From UBA1038 sp964481445 (GTDB taxonomy: Bacteria; Bacillota; Clostridia; Christensenellales; Aristaeellaceae): a stretch of 41,434 nt of DNA. The stretch lies in NCBI GenBank assembly GCA_964481445.1, contig CAYZTQ010000008.1, positions 1-41,434 on the forward strand. Reading direction: 5' to 3'. How positions within the stretch are numbered: the first letter of the stretch is position 1; the number at the start of each line of letters is the position of its first letter. Of the stretch, positions 1-8,803 are shown piece after piece. The translations under genes and the position numbers were made by a program. Under the pieces are notes generated by a model. That model was not told the origin of the DNA. It saw only the letters and a list, made by a program, of their open reading frames with translations, and did no database searches.

Positions 1-1576
1 GCTGCTGTTGCTGCTGGCGCCTGGCCTGCTCCTGCGGGTTGAGCTGCACGCTCATGCCTTCCGACAGGTAGCCGGGGTTGAGCGGGATGACATAGGTCTG
101 CGTCGCGTCCTGCGAGACGATGTTGACTGGCACGATGAACATGCCCTCGCGGAACTGCACCACCACGCCTACCACGCCGTCCTTGGAGACGATGGCCGAG
201 TTGGGCACCGCGTAGGTGATGATGGAGGTGGAAAGCTGCACATGGCAGCCGCGGATATTGAGCACAGGCTCCACCGACGAGGTCACCTTGAGCCGCACCA
301 GCAGGTCGCCGCCCGAGCGGGTCACGCCCGTCACTTCGCCGGGCACGGTGGTGTTGTCAAAGCTCTCGATCATGACCTGGTACACGTCGCCGATGGCGGG
401 GTTCCAGGTCTGGTCGTCGGCCAGCATCAGAACGCTCCACTCGTAGGGGCGCACCAGCCGGTAGACGTCGGTGATGTCGCGCCCGCGCTGAAAGGTATCG
501 GGCACTACGCCGTTATACATGGCGCGCACCTGGGAGGGGCTGTAGCTTTCCAGCGTGCCGAGGTTCAGCGCGTCCTCAAAGCCGTCGGTATAGAAGCTGA
601 CGATGCCGTTGTCGCCCGCGGTGTACTGCTTGGTCCAGGTGTCGATGCGCTGCATCTGGTTGCGCTCGTTGTCGTACAGGCGGGTCAGCTTGGTATCGTC
701 CGGGTACTTCTGCCGGAGGTAGTCGTAGCGGGCCACCACGGCCTCTGAGAGCAGCGCCTCCTGGTTGAGCAGGCTGCCCTGAAAGCCCTGCACCAGCGAG
801 CGGGTCTCGACCGCGCGGTTGAAAATGGTGGTTTCCAGCAGCTGCAGGCGCGTATCGGGCGTATCGCTCTGCGAGCGCAGCAGGTTGAGATAATCCTTGA
901 TCTGCTTTCTGTAGTTGCCCAGCTGCGTAAACTCGCGGTTGGAAAAGCCGGTGGCGTAGACGGTGCACACCGGGTCGCCGCGGCTGACGGAGGCGTTCTC
1001 CTGCGCGATGTACACGATGTCGGACACGCCCTCCTGCGTGTAGACCACTTCGTCGCGCACAATGACGGCGCTGCCGGAGTAGGTGCTGCCCTGCTCCTTC
1101 ACCGTCACGATGGCGGTGCGCGCCTCCTGGTTGTTGACCAGCTGGGTGATGCCCATCACGCCGAGGATGGTCACCAGAATGCCCAGACCGATATACAGGT
1201 AGACCATGATGCTGCGCTGGCGCGGCGGCGCCTGATAGGGCACGCGGTCGGGCGCGCCCTGGCCGGGCGGCGGCGCGCTGCCCATGGGCGCGGAGGGCCC
1301 CTGCGGGCCGGGCGTCAGCGGATACTGCGGAAACTGGTCAAAGGGGTTCTGCTGCTGCGGGGGCGCCACGATCGGCCCCTCGTAGGCGGGGGGCATGCCG
1401 GGCGGCGTCTGCCGCTGCTGCGGCGCGCCCATCGGCCTTGCCGGGGTAAAAAAATCCTGCCCCCCTGCCTGCGGCGCCCCCTGCTGCGGGGGCTGCGGCG
1501 GGCGGTAGCCCGGCTCTGCCTGAAAATAATCCTGCTGTCCCCAGCCCTCGTCCGGCCGGGGGATGCCGTTTTGCAT
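1..1576 (-). CDS. HlyD-like membrane-anchored envelope protein, C-terminus outside window
   Basis: My own reading of the minus strand gives an open frame of 525 codons from an ATG at 1576 to the window edge, with no stop. Residues 1-120 are rich in Pro, Gln and Gly. One membrane segment follows at about residues 123-144. The outer part (from about 150) begins with an Ala-Arg-Thr-Ala-Ile-Val-Thr-Val strand, a central helical stretch of about 100 residues (roughly 215-320), and beta-rich segments, as in HlyD/RND-type adaptor proteins (PF12700-like; assigned by pattern). The visible end is a run of Gln (RRQQQQQ). An SD-like GGAGGG lies just upstream of the ATG. Many Clostridia carry a HlyD-like protein near division or cell-wall genes without a partner pump; the role here is unknown. 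No transporter gene is next to it. It is divergent from glyQS. Confidence 0.75.
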   Translation of the reverse strand, partial: MQNGIPRPDEGWGQQDYFQAEPGYRPPQPPQQGAPQAGGQDFFTPARPMGAPQQRQTPPGMPPAYEGPIVAPPQQQNPFDQFPQYPLTPGPQGPSAPMGSAPPPGQGAPDRVPYQAPPRQRSIMVYLYIGLGILVTILGVMGITQLVNNQEARTAIVTVKEQGSTYSGSAVIVRDEVVYTQEGVSDIVYIAQENASVSRGDPVCTVYATGFSNREFTQLGNYRKQIKDYLNLLRSQSDTPDTRLQLLETTIFNRAVETRSLVQGFQGSLLNQEALLSEAVVARYDYLRQKYPDDTKLTRLYDNERNQMQRIDTWTKQYTAGDNGIVSFYTDGFEDALNLGTLESYSPSQVRAMYNGVVPDTFQRGRDITDVYRLVRPYEWSVLMLADDQTWNPAIGDVYQVMIESFDNTTVPGEVTGVTRSGGDLLVRLKVTSSVEPVLNIRGCHVQLSTSIITYAVPNSAIVSKDGVVGVVVQFREGMFIVPVNIVSQDATQTYVIPLNPGYLSEGMSVQLNPQEQARRQQQQQ

Positions 1577-1621
1577 GAACCCTCCAAGGCGCGGGGTTGC
1601 CCCCTGTTCTTGTGCCTGCAT

Positions 1622-1650
1622 AGAATACAGCGAATAAGCAGAATTGTAAA
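1622..1650 (-). promoter_or_regulatory. Predicted sigma-A promoter of the HlyD-like gene
   Basis: On the minus strand, TTTACA (1645-1650) is followed after exactly 17 bp by TATTCT (1622-1627). It lies about 45 bp upstream of the ATG at 1576. Confidence 0.6.
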
Positions 1651-1724
1651 GAAATCGTAACACTCACGCGGCGCAAAAGGGCCCGGCGCGGCGGCGCGGA
1701 AGGCCGCGCGGACGGGTGGTTTTC

Positions 1725-1753
1725 TTGACAAAGAAAGGGCCCGTCGGTATGAT
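1725..1753 (+). promoter_or_regulatory. Predicted sigma-A promoter of glyQS
   Basis: A consensus TTGACA (1725-1730), a 17-bp spacer and TATGAT (1748-1753). Transcription would begin near 1760, giving a leader of only about 23 nt before the ATG at 1783. That is too short for a T-box, so glyQS is not T-box controlled from this promoter. Confidence 0.8.
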
Positions 1754-1782
1754 GTGCATTGAGAAACGGAGGCTTGTTAACG

Positions 1783-3171
1783 ATGCCGGAAAAGCTGACC
1801 ATGGATAAACTGACCGCCCTTTGCAAGGTGCGCGGCTTTATTTTCGCGGGCTCGGAGATTTACGGAGGGCTGGCCAATACCTGGGATTACGGCCCCCTGG
1901 GCGTGGAGTTTAAAAACAACATCAAAAAGGCCTGGTGGAAGAAGTTTGTGCAGGAAAGCCGCACCAACGTGGGGCTGGATTCTTCTATATTAATGAACCG
2001 TCAGGTCTGGGTGGCCTCGGGCCACGTCGGCAACTTCAACGACCCTTTGATGGACTGCAAGGCCTGCAAGGCGCGCTTCCGCGCCGACCAGCTGATTGAG
2101 GATTTTGCCGCCAAACAGGGCGAACCTGTGCGCGCCGACGGCTGGAGCAACGAGGAGCTGGAAAGGTATATCGAGGAGAAGGCCATCCCCTGCCCCGTCT
2201 GCGGCAAGCACGATTTTACGGGCATCCGCAAGTTCAACATGATGTTCAAGACCCATCAGGGCGTGACGGAGGACAGCGCGGCCGAGATCTACCTGCGCCC
2301 CGAGACTGCGCAGGGCATCTTCGTCAACTTTAAAAACATCGTGCGCGCCACGCGCCGCAAGCTGCCCATGGGCGTGTGCCAGGTGGGCAAGAGCTTCAGA
2401 AACGAGATCACGCCCGGCAACTTCATCTTCCGCACGCGCGAATTCGAGCAGATGGAGATGGAGTTTTTCTGCAAGCCCGGCGAAGACCTTGAGTGGTTCA
2501 GCTACTGGCGCGGCTTCTGCCGCGACTGGCTGCTCAGCCTCGGTATGAAAGAGGAAAACCTGCGCCTGCGCGACCATAAGAAGGAAGAGCTGAGCCACTA
2601 TTCCAAGGCGACGACGGACTTTGAGTTCCTCTTCCCCTTCGGCTGGGGCGAGCTGTGGGGCATTGCCGACAGGACGGATTTTGACCTCAAGGCCCACGAG
2701 AGCACCAGCGGCGAAAGCATGGAATATATCGACCCCGTGACCAACGAGCGCTTCATCCCCTATGTGGTGGAGCCCTCCGTGGGCGTGGAGCGTCTGGCGC
2801 TCAGCTTCCTGTGCAACGCCTATGAGGAGCAGGAGCTTGAAAACGACAGCCGCGTCGTGCTGCACCTGCACCCGGCGCTGGCGCCCTACAAGGCCGCCGT
2901 GCTGCCGCTGCAAAAGAACAAGCTGGGCGAAAAGGCCCTCAGCGTATACGAAGAACTCAGCCGTTATTACATGGTGGATTATGACGAGACCGGTTCCATC
3001 GGCAAGCGCTACCGCAGGCAGGATGAGATCGGCACCCCGCTGTGCATAACGGTGGACTTTGAAACCGAAGAGACGGGCAGCGTCACCGTGCGCGACCGCG
3101 ACAGCATGCAGCAGGAGCGCGTCGCCATTGACGCCCTCAAAAGCTACATCGAGGAAAAGCTTCGGTTCTGA
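1783..3171 (+). CDS. glyQS: Glycyl-tRNA synthetase, dimeric class II type
   Basis: Charges tRNA-Gly with glycine in the cytoplasm. The 462-residue length fits the single-chain alpha2 enzyme rather than the alpha/beta tetramer. The N-terminus has the characteristic RGFIFAGSEIYGG and TWDYGPLGVE segments (motif 1 region). Two zinc-like Cys pairs follow (CKACKARF and CPVCGKHDF, about residues 90-150). Motif 2 is in GKSFRNEITPGNFIFRTREF, and motif 3 in VEPSVGVERLALSFL. The C-terminal anticodon-binding domain contains YDETGSIGKRYRRQDEIGTP. The frame is open from 1759, but the ATG at 1783 is chosen because ACGGAGG lies 10 nt upstream and an MPEKLTMDKL start fits the family. The next gene starts 34 bp downstream and is probably cotranscribed. 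Confidence 0.97.
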   Translation: MPEKLTMDKLTALCKVRGFIFAGSEIYGGLANTWDYGPLGVEFKNNIKKAWWKKFVQESRTNVGLDSSILMNRQVWVASGHVGNFNDPLMDCKACKARFRADQLIEDFAAKQGEPVRADGWSNEELERYIEEKAIPCPVCGKHDFTGIRKFNMMFKTHQGVTEDSAAEIYLRPETAQGIFVNFKNIVRATRRKLPMGVCQVGKSFRNEITPGNFIFRTREFEQMEMEFFCKPGEDLEWFSYWRGFCRDWLLSLGMKEENLRLRDHKKEELSHYSKATTDFEFLFPFGWGELWGIADRTDFDLKAHESTSGESMEYIDPVTNERFIPYVVEPSVGVERLALSFLCNAYEEQELENDSRVVLHLHPALAPYKAAVLPLQKNKLGEKALSVYEELSRYYMVDYDETGSIGKRYRRQDEIGTPLCITVDFETEETGSVTVRDRDSMQQERVAIDALKSYIEEKLRF

Positions 3172-3205
3172 CCGCGCCTCGGCGCCTTAAAGGGGACTGA
3201 ATAAC

Positions 3206-6103
3206 ATGACGAACGATCCATACCGCAACGAGGGGCAGGTGCGCCACCGGCGCTCCGAGCGGCACAGCCGCGCCGTGCCGGACAGGCAGGAAGAGCTGCA
3301 GCCGGCCTATCACCGGGATGATGCCGCCCCTCTGCCGCTTGGCAGCGAGACCGCGGGCATTCCGCAAGCGCCCCGTCCGCAGCCGGTGCCCCGCCCGGGG
3401 CAGCAGCCGCTGCCGCCGCGCCCGCTGGGCCCGGTCAGCTATGATGATGACCGCTTTTCCGCCCCCGTTTCCTCCCGCAGGGACGAGGACGACGGCGATG
3501 AGTATGAGGACGATTATCCGCCCCTGTGGCCCAAATTCCTGGCGCTGGCCCTCGGGCTTTTGCTGGTGATTGCCGCCGGGCTGTATTTCCTTGTGCCCGA
3601 AGGCAGCAGCGGCATCCTGGGCGGCCTGCGCGGGGGCCTCGGCGGCGCCGTGAACGGCGTCAAGAAGCTGGTGGGCATCGCCGAAGAAAAGAAGCCCCAG
3701 CTCATCAAGTTTGAAACACCGGAAGCGACCGGTCAGACCGGCGTGCGCACTGTGTTTACCTTTACCGCCGATATGCCGGTCGACAGCGTGCGCATGGTGG
3801 ACGAGGTGGGCAGCGAGGTCATCGGCCAGCTGGCCAAGATCGACCCCGAAGGCACGGTCTGGACGCTGAGCGTCGTGTTCGACCAGCCCCGCAGCGGCAT
3901 CTACCGCGGCGACGTGCTGCTCAAGGAAGTCTGGTATCAGGGCGATAAGACGATCGCCTTCACCGCCTATGAGCCGACCCCGAGCCCCGAGCCGACAGTC
4001 GCCGCCACGATGGAGCCCACCTCTACCCCCGAAGTGATGCCGACGGATGAGCCTTTGGGCAGCAAGGGCGGCTTTGTGGTCGGCGAGGCGCAGGATACCT
4101 TTACCGATACCGGCGATGACCTGACAGCCGAGACAAGCGCCGAGCCTGCGATGGAAGCGGCCGCCACCCCCGAACCCTTCGTGGTGCGCCGCCAGACGCC
4201 CGAGGCGACTGCGGCTGCGGAAACCCCGGCCGATACCGGCCTGACGGCTGAGGATCAGCCCGCGGATGAGGCCATGGATACCGCCGCCGTGACGGCGGAC
4301 GAAACCGCGCCCGAAGACACCGCTGCCGCTGACAATACCGCGGCTGCCGACGACGCCATGGTGGCCGATGATACGATGGCTGCCGCGAACGATACAGCGG
4401 CGCAGACGCAGGATACGACCGCGCAGAGCGAATGGGATCAGTTTACCCAGCAGGCCGCTTCGGGCAGCCAGAGCGAATGGGATGAGCCGACGGACGGCGC
4501 GCAGACGGCGGACGGAGCCCAGGCTGCCGATACCACGAAGGCGCCCGGCGGCGCGGGCATGGCCCTGCTGGCCATGGAGCCTGACGAGGGCGCCCTGCCC
4601 TCCGCGCTCAAAATGAAGGAAGACGTGTACCAAAAGGGCAAGCGTGTTAAGGAACTCTCGCGCGCGGCCTCTCTCAACATGCCCGGCCCCGGCGAGTACG
4701 CCAGCTATGAGGGCGGCGTGTTCACCTTCCGAGGCGACGCTTTCCGCGGCAACGCGGCCTTCGGCACGGCGGAAATGCCGCTTGAGCAGATGTCCATCCT
4801 GTGGAAGGCGCCTCTGGGCAGCCTGCGCACGGGCGAAGGCACGCTGTGGGGCCTGGGCTGGACCAGCCAGCCCGCCATCGTCAAGTGGTCGGTGGAAGTG
4901 CGCCAGATGATGAACATCGTCGAGGCCAAGAAGGATGTCAAGGCTCTCAAGGAAGTCATCGTCGGCGCCCAGGACGGCAAGGTCTACTTCTTCGACCTCA
5001 ACGACGGCGTGGCCACGCGCAGCCCCATCGACATGGGCTACCCGATCAAGGGCTCGGTCGCCGTCGATACGCAGGGCCGCCCGATGCTGGCGGTCGGCCA
5101 GGGCATCTCCAAGCTCGCGAACAAGACGGGCCCCATCGGCCTGCATCTGTACGAGCTGATCGGCCAGAAGGAAGCGATGTTCTTAAACGGCCGCAAGACC
5201 AAGCAGCAGACCCAGTACTCCACCAACGGCGCCTTCGACGGCACCGCCCTGTTTGACCGCAATACCGATACCATGGTGGTGGCGGGTGAAAACGGCCTGC
5301 TGTACACGGTGGCGCTGAACACGGCCTTTGACTATACCGAGAATTTCAGCCTGAAGCTGAATCCCGAAATCACCTTCCTCAAATCCAAGACCGGCGCGCA
5401 GAAGGATATGTCCGTCAGCAATGAGGCCAGCGTGGCCATGTACGGCAGGTACGCCTACACGGCGGACAGGCAGGGCATCATCCGCGCGGTGGATACCGAC
5501 AGCATGAAGACCCAGTGGGCCTTTGACGCGGGCGACAACACCGACGCCACCCCGGCCCTCGGCTTTGACGAGGATGGCAGCCTCGGCCTCTACACCGGCA
5601 CCACGGTGTTTGCCCGCAGCAGGAAGGCCGGCGCGGCTGTTCTGCGCCGCATCGACGCCATGACGGGCAAAGAGGTCTGGAAGAAGGAAATCATTGCCAA
5701 GTACAGCGACGACGAGCGTTCCGGCCTGAAGGCCAGTCCCGTGGTCGGCGAAAAGAGCCTGAAGGATTTGGTGTTCTTCACCGTCAACCGCGCGGGCGAC
5801 GGCTCTGCCGCTACGGTCTATGCGCTCAACAAGCAGACGGGCGAAGAGGTGTGGAGCTTCCCGTTGAACACGAATACCGTCTCCTCGCCTGTTGCGGTAT
5901 ACAACGCCGAGGGCAGGGGCTACCTGATCCAGGCGGATGAAAAGGGCATGCTGTACCTGCTCAACGCGCAGACCGGCGAGCAGATTTACACGCTGGATCT
6001 GGGGGCCTCCGTGGACGGCTCCCCCGCCGTGTACAACGATGTGCTGGTCATCGGCAGCAAGGACAAGGACAACAGCTTCCTGTACGGGATCAGGCTCGAG
6101 TAG
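3206..6103 (+). CDS. Membrane-anchored PQQ-like beta-propeller protein
   Basis: 965 residues, function unknown. Residues 1-110 form a Pro/Arg-rich cytoplasmic tail that turns strongly acidic (DDGDEYEDDY near 95-104). A single membrane helix spans 111-130. A beta-rich domain (about 165-255) follows. A low-complexity Thr/Ala/Pro/Glu/Asp linker runs from about 255 to 465 and contains a short repeat around SEWD. The C-terminal half (about 500-965) has repeated strands such as GLLYTVALN, GIIRAVDTD, ATVYALNKQTGEEVWSFPL and GMLYLLNAQTGEQIYTLDL, which are hallmarks of PQQ/BamB-type propeller blades. It is therefore probably an extracytoplasmic binding or scaffold domain on a stalk. There is no sign of dehydrogenase catalytic residues. 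The SD AAGGGGA is upstream of the ATG, and a hairpin terminator lies at 6172-6195. Confidence 0.85.
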   Translation: MTNDPYRNEGQVRHRRSERHSRAVPDRQEELQPAYHRDDAAPLPLGSETAGIPQAPRPQPVPRPGQQPLPPRPLGPVSYDDDRFSAPVSSRRDEDDGDEYEDDYPPLWPKFLALALGLLLVIAAGLYFLVPEGSSGILGGLRGGLGGAVNGVKKLVGIAEEKKPQLIKFETPEATGQTGVRTVFTFTADMPVDSVRMVDEVGSEVIGQLAKIDPEGTVWTLSVVFDQPRSGIYRGDVLLKEVWYQGDKTIAFTAYEPTPSPEPTVAATMEPTSTPEVMPTDEPLGSKGGFVVGEAQDTFTDTGDDLTAETSAEPAMEAAATPEPFVVRRQTPEATAAAETPADTGLTAEDQPADEAMDTAAVTADETAPEDTAAADNTAAADDAMVADDTMAAANDTAAQTQDTTAQSEWDQFTQQAASGSQSEWDEPTDGAQTADGAQAADTTKAPGGAGMALLAMEPDEGALPSALKMKEDVYQKGKRVKELSRAASLNMPGPGEYASYEGGVFTFRGDAFRGNAAFGTAEMPLEQMSILWKAPLGSLRTGEGTLWGLGWTSQPAIVKWSVEVRQMMNIVEAKKDVKALKEVIVGAQDGKVYFFDLNDGVATRSPIDMGYPIKGSVAVDTQGRPMLAVGQGISKLANKTGPIGLHLYELIGQKEAMFLNGRKTKQQTQYSTNGAFDGTALFDRNTDTMVVAGENGLLYTVALNTAFDYTENFSLKLNPEITFLKSKTGAQKDMSVSNEASVAMYGRYAYTADRQGIIRAVDTDSMKTQWAFDAGDNTDATPALGFDEDGSLGLYTGTTVFARSRKAGAAVLRRIDAMTGKEVWKKEIIAKYSDDERSGLKASPVVGEKSLKDLVFFTVNRAGDGSAATVYALNKQTGEEVWSFPLNTNTVSSPVAVYNAEGRGYLIQADEKGMLYLLNAQTGEQIYTLDLGASVDGSPAVYNDVLVIGSKDKDNSFLYGIRLE

Positions 6104-6171
6104 TCTGTGATAGAAAGGTTTCGCGCCGCCGCGTCCCGGTAGCGCGCCCCGTCTCCCAATTAAAGTTCTTT

Positions 6172-6195
6172 GGCCCTTTCTTTCAAGAAAGGGCC
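6172..6195 (+). terminator. Hairpin terminator after the beta-propeller gene
   Basis: Perfect 10-bp stem GGCCCTTTCT/AGAAAGGGCC with a 4-nt loop, followed by a T-rich stretch (6196-6213). Confidence 0.75.
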
Positions 6196-6255
6196 GTTCC
6201 TTTTCGTTTTCTTCTCCATCCTCCCTTTCTCTTTCTTCCCATATCGCGCAAACAA

Positions 6256-6284
6256 TTCACAAAGCCCGCGATTTATGATATGTT
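6256..6284 (+). promoter_or_regulatory. Possible promoter of glpK
   Basis: TTCACA (6256-6261), 17-bp spacer and TATGTT (6279-6284). An overlapping TATGAT at 6274 is an alternative -10. The match is only moderate. No convincing catabolite-response element was seen. Confidence 0.4.
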
Positions 6285-6329
6285 GATAGCAGCAAAAAAC
6301 AAGAGCGTTTCATGACGGAGGCAGATCAT

Positions 6330-7826
6330 ATGAACAGACGATATATTGTAGCGCTGGATCAGGGCACGACCTCGTCGCGGGCGGTGGTTTTCACGCCGGA
6401 GGGCAGCATTGTGTCGAGCGCGGCGCTGGAGTTCAAGCAGCACTACCCGCAGCCCGGCTGGGTGGAGCACGACCCGGACGACATCCTTTCCACGCAGGTG
6501 GAATCGCTGCGCGCGGCGGTGCGCAAGGCGGATATTTCGGCTTCCGAAATCGCGGCCATCGGCATCACCAACCAGCGCGAGACCACGATTCTGTGGGAAA
6601 AATCCAGCGGCCGCCCGGTGCACCGCGCCATCGTGTGGCAGTGCAGAAGAACGGCCGAGTATGTGGATAAATTGAAGGCAGCAGGCTATACGGACATGAT
6701 CCGCGAAAAGACCGGCCTTGTGCCGGACGCCTATTTCTCTGGCACCAAGCTGCAGTGGCTGCTGGATCGCCTGAACCTGCGCGAGCGGGCGAAGAAGGGC
6801 GAGCTGTGCTTCGGCACGGTGGACAGCTACCTGGCCTGGCACCTGGTCAAGGGGCATCCCCATGTGACGGACGCCACCAACGCCGGCCGCACGATGCTGT
6901 TCAACCTCGCCACCCAGCAGTGGGATGACGAGCTGCTTTCTATCATGGATATCCCGCGCGAGGTGCTGCCCACGGTGGTCGATACCGCGCGCATCATCGG
7001 CATGCTGGATGAGGATATCCTCGGTGCGCCCATCCCCGTGGCCTCGCTGGTGGGCGACCAGCACGCGGCCCTGTTCGGGCAGGCCTGCATCGGCACCGGC
7101 ATGGCCAAGAACACCTACGGCACGGGCTGCTTCATGCTGATGAACATCGGCAGCGAGTTCCGCCTGTCCAAAGCCGGGCTGCTGACCACCATGGCCTGGC
7201 GGCTGGACGGTAAGCCCACCTATGCCTTTGAGGGCAGCGTGTTCGTGGGCGGCGCGGCCATCCAGTGGCTGCGGGACGAGATGAAGCTGATCGCGACCGC
7301 GGCCGACAGCGAGGCGCTGGCCCGCTCGGTGCCCACCTCGGGCGACTGCTATCTGGTGCCGGCCTTCACGGGCCTCGGCGCCCCATACTGGGATATGTAC
7401 GCGAGGGGCACGCTGGTGGGCATAACGCGCGGCACGGGCGCGGCGCATATCGTGCGCGCGGCGCTGGAATCCATCGCCTACCAGTCGGCAGATCTGCTGG
7501 AGGCCATGACGCGGGACGCGGGCTGCAGGCCGCAGGCCCTGCGCGTGGACGGCGGGGCCAGCGCGAACGGCTTTCTGATGCAGTTCCAGTCCGACATCAT
7601 GAACCTGCCCATCAACCGCCCCGCGGTGCTGGAGACGACGGCGCTGGGCGCGGCGCTGCTGGCGGGCCTGGCCGCGGGCGTGTACCCGGATGTGGAATCC
7701 ACCTCAAGGGGCTGGCATGTGGACAGCGAGTTTGAGCCGCAGATGGCGAAAGAGGACAGGGAGAAGGCGCTGAAGGGCTGGCAGCGGGCCGTCAAGGCCG
7801 CGCTCTACTGGGCGAAAGAAAAGTAA
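6330..7826 (+). CDS. glpK: Glycerol kinase
   Basis: Phosphorylates glycerol to glycerol 3-phosphate with ATP (FGGY family, cytoplasmic). 498 residues is the usual length. Visible: the phosphate-1 motif ALDQGTTSSR (8-17), GITNQRETT with the glycerol-binding Arg-Glu, GDQHAALFGQ with the catalytic Asp, KNTYGTGCFMLMN, and the C-terminal adenosine motif RVDGGASANGFLMQFQSD. The ATG at 6330 is preferred over the in-frame ATG at 6312, because GGAGG lies 8 nt upstream and the protein then starts MNRRYIVALD. In many Firmicutes a YHFFG-like loop carries a His phosphorylated by HPr; here the equivalent stretch is MLDEDILGAPIP with no His. No glpF or glpD lies beside it; the gene stands alone between two terminator-like hairpins. 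Confidence 0.97.
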   Translation: MNRRYIVALDQGTTSSRAVVFTPEGSIVSSAALEFKQHYPQPGWVEHDPDDILSTQVESLRAAVRKADISASEIAAIGITNQRETTILWEKSSGRPVHRAIVWQCRRTAEYVDKLKAAGYTDMIREKTGLVPDAYFSGTKLQWLLDRLNLRERAKKGELCFGTVDSYLAWHLVKGHPHVTDATNAGRTMLFNLATQQWDDELLSIMDIPREVLPTVVDTARIIGMLDEDILGAPIPVASLVGDQHAALFGQACIGTGMAKNTYGTGCFMLMNIGSEFRLSKAGLLTTMAWRLDGKPTYAFEGSVFVGGAAIQWLRDEMKLIATAADSEALARSVPTSGDCYLVPAFTGLGAPYWDMYARGTLVGITRGTGAAHIVRAALESIAYQSADLLEAMTRDAGCRPQALRVDGGASANGFLMQFQSDIMNLPINRPAVLETTALGAALLAGLAAGVYPDVESTSRGWHVDSEFEPQMAKEDREKALKGWQRAVKAALYWAKEK

Positions 7827-7856
7827 TACCTACCTAACTGACCTACCTGAGTGTTG

Positions 7857-7893
7857 CGCCGGGCCCCGCGCTGTTGTCGCTCCGGGCCCGGCG
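7857..7893 (+). terminator. Hairpin, likely glpK terminator
   Basis: Perfect 10-bp stem CGCCGGGCCC/GGGCCCGGCG with a 17-nt loop, 30 bp after the glpK stop. It has no good U-tract (TGTTATAATC follows). The loop contains the -35 box of the next promoter. Confidence 0.55.
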
Positions 7894-7902
7894 TGTTATA
7901 AT
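7874..7902 (+). promoter_or_regulatory. Promoter of the methyltransferase-tgt-ecf-truA operon
   Basis: TTGTCG (7874-7879), 17-bp spacer, consensus TATAAT (7897-7902). The -35 lies in the loop, and the spacer in the descending arm, of the preceding hairpin. Confidence 0.6.
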
Positions 7903-7932
7903 CTATCCCTGCTTTAGGCGGAAAGGGGTTTC

Positions 7933-8787
7933 ATGTATTCAGCGGACGGTTGGCAGGATTTTGAGGTGCTTGATACCGGCGACGGCTACAAGCTGGAGCG
8001 CTGGGGCGAGGTGTTGCTTGCGCGGCCCGACCCGCAGGTCATCTGGCCCAAGGGCGACGCCGGGCTGTGGAAGCAGGCGGACGCCGTCTACAGCCGCAGC
8101 CGCGAGGGCGGCGGCAGTTGGGAGTACAGGCGCGCCCTGCCCGAGCGCTGGGAGATCGGCTACAAGGGCCTGCGCTTCTATGTGCGCCCCACGGGCTTTA
8201 AGCACACCGGCCTCTTCCCCGAGCAGGCCGCCAACTGGGACTGGATGCGGGAGACCCTCTCGGGCAGAAAGAACATGAAGGTGCTCAACCTGTTCGCCTA
8301 CACCGGCGGGGCCACGCTGGCCTGCATGCAGGCGGGCGCGCACGTCACCCATGTGGACGCCGCCAAGGGCATGACCCAGTGGGCGAGGGAGAACCGCGAC
8401 CTGTCCGGCCTTCCGCAGGACGGCTGCCGCTTTATCGTGGAGGACGCCATGGCCTTCCTGCGGCGTGAGATCAGGCGGGGCAGGCAGTACGACGGCATCC
8501 TGATGGACCCGCCCAGCTACGGCCGCGGTCCCTCGGGCGAGGTGTGGAAGCTGGAGGACGAGCTGTATACGCTGCTGGATACGGCGGCGCAGCTGCTGTC
8601 CGACGAGCCCGCCTTTTTTCTGGTCAACAGCTATACCACGGGCTTTCAGCCGACAGTCATCCGCAACCTGATCGAAAAAACCGTCTTCCCCCGCCGCGGC
8701 GGCAGGGCGGAGGCCATGGAGCTGGTGCTGCCCGTCACCACGGGCGGGATGCTGCCCTGCGGCTGCTCCGGCCGCTGGACACTGTGA
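7933..8787 (+). CDS. Class I SAM-dependent methyltransferase, RlmI/COG1092-like
   Basis: 284 residues. The core shows a Rossmann-type methyltransferase: VLNLFAYTGGATLACMQAGA (SAM-binding motif I, about residues 117-136), an acidic VDAAKGM turn after strand 2, and the catalytic-site motif MDPPSYGRG (motif IV) typical of COG1092 enzymes that methylate C5 of rRNA cytosine. The N-terminal PUA domain of RlmI is not obvious; the protein starts with a short beta-rich region instead. The true substrate is unknown; rRNA is inferred from the family and from neighbouring RNA-modification genes. SD AAAGGGG precedes the ATG at 7933. The stop is 16 bp before the next start. Confidence 0.85.
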   Translation: MYSADGWQDFEVLDTGDGYKLERWGEVLLARPDPQVIWPKGDAGLWKQADAVYSRSREGGGSWEYRRALPERWEIGYKGLRFYVRPTGFKHTGLFPEQAANWDWMRETLSGRKNMKVLNLFAYTGGATLACMQAGAHVTHVDAAKGMTQWARENRDLSGLPQDGCRFIVEDAMAFLRREIRRGRQYDGILMDPPSYGRGPSGEVWKLEDELYTLLDTAAQLLSDEPAFFLVNSYTTGFQPTVIRNLIEKTVFPRRGGRAEAMELVLPVTTGGMLPCGCSGRWTL

Positions 8788-8803
8788 GAGGATGGAGAAA
8801 GGC

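Noticed and set aside
1577..1782. T-box leader for glyQS
   Set aside because: The consensus promoter leaves a leader of about 23 nt, and no T-box or specifier stem is seen.
3137..5146. 669-codon open frame on the minus strand
   Set aside because: It lies antisense to the beta-propeller gene, has His/Arg/Gly-rich low-complexity content and no family motif. It is a typical antisense shadow in G+C-rich coding DNA.
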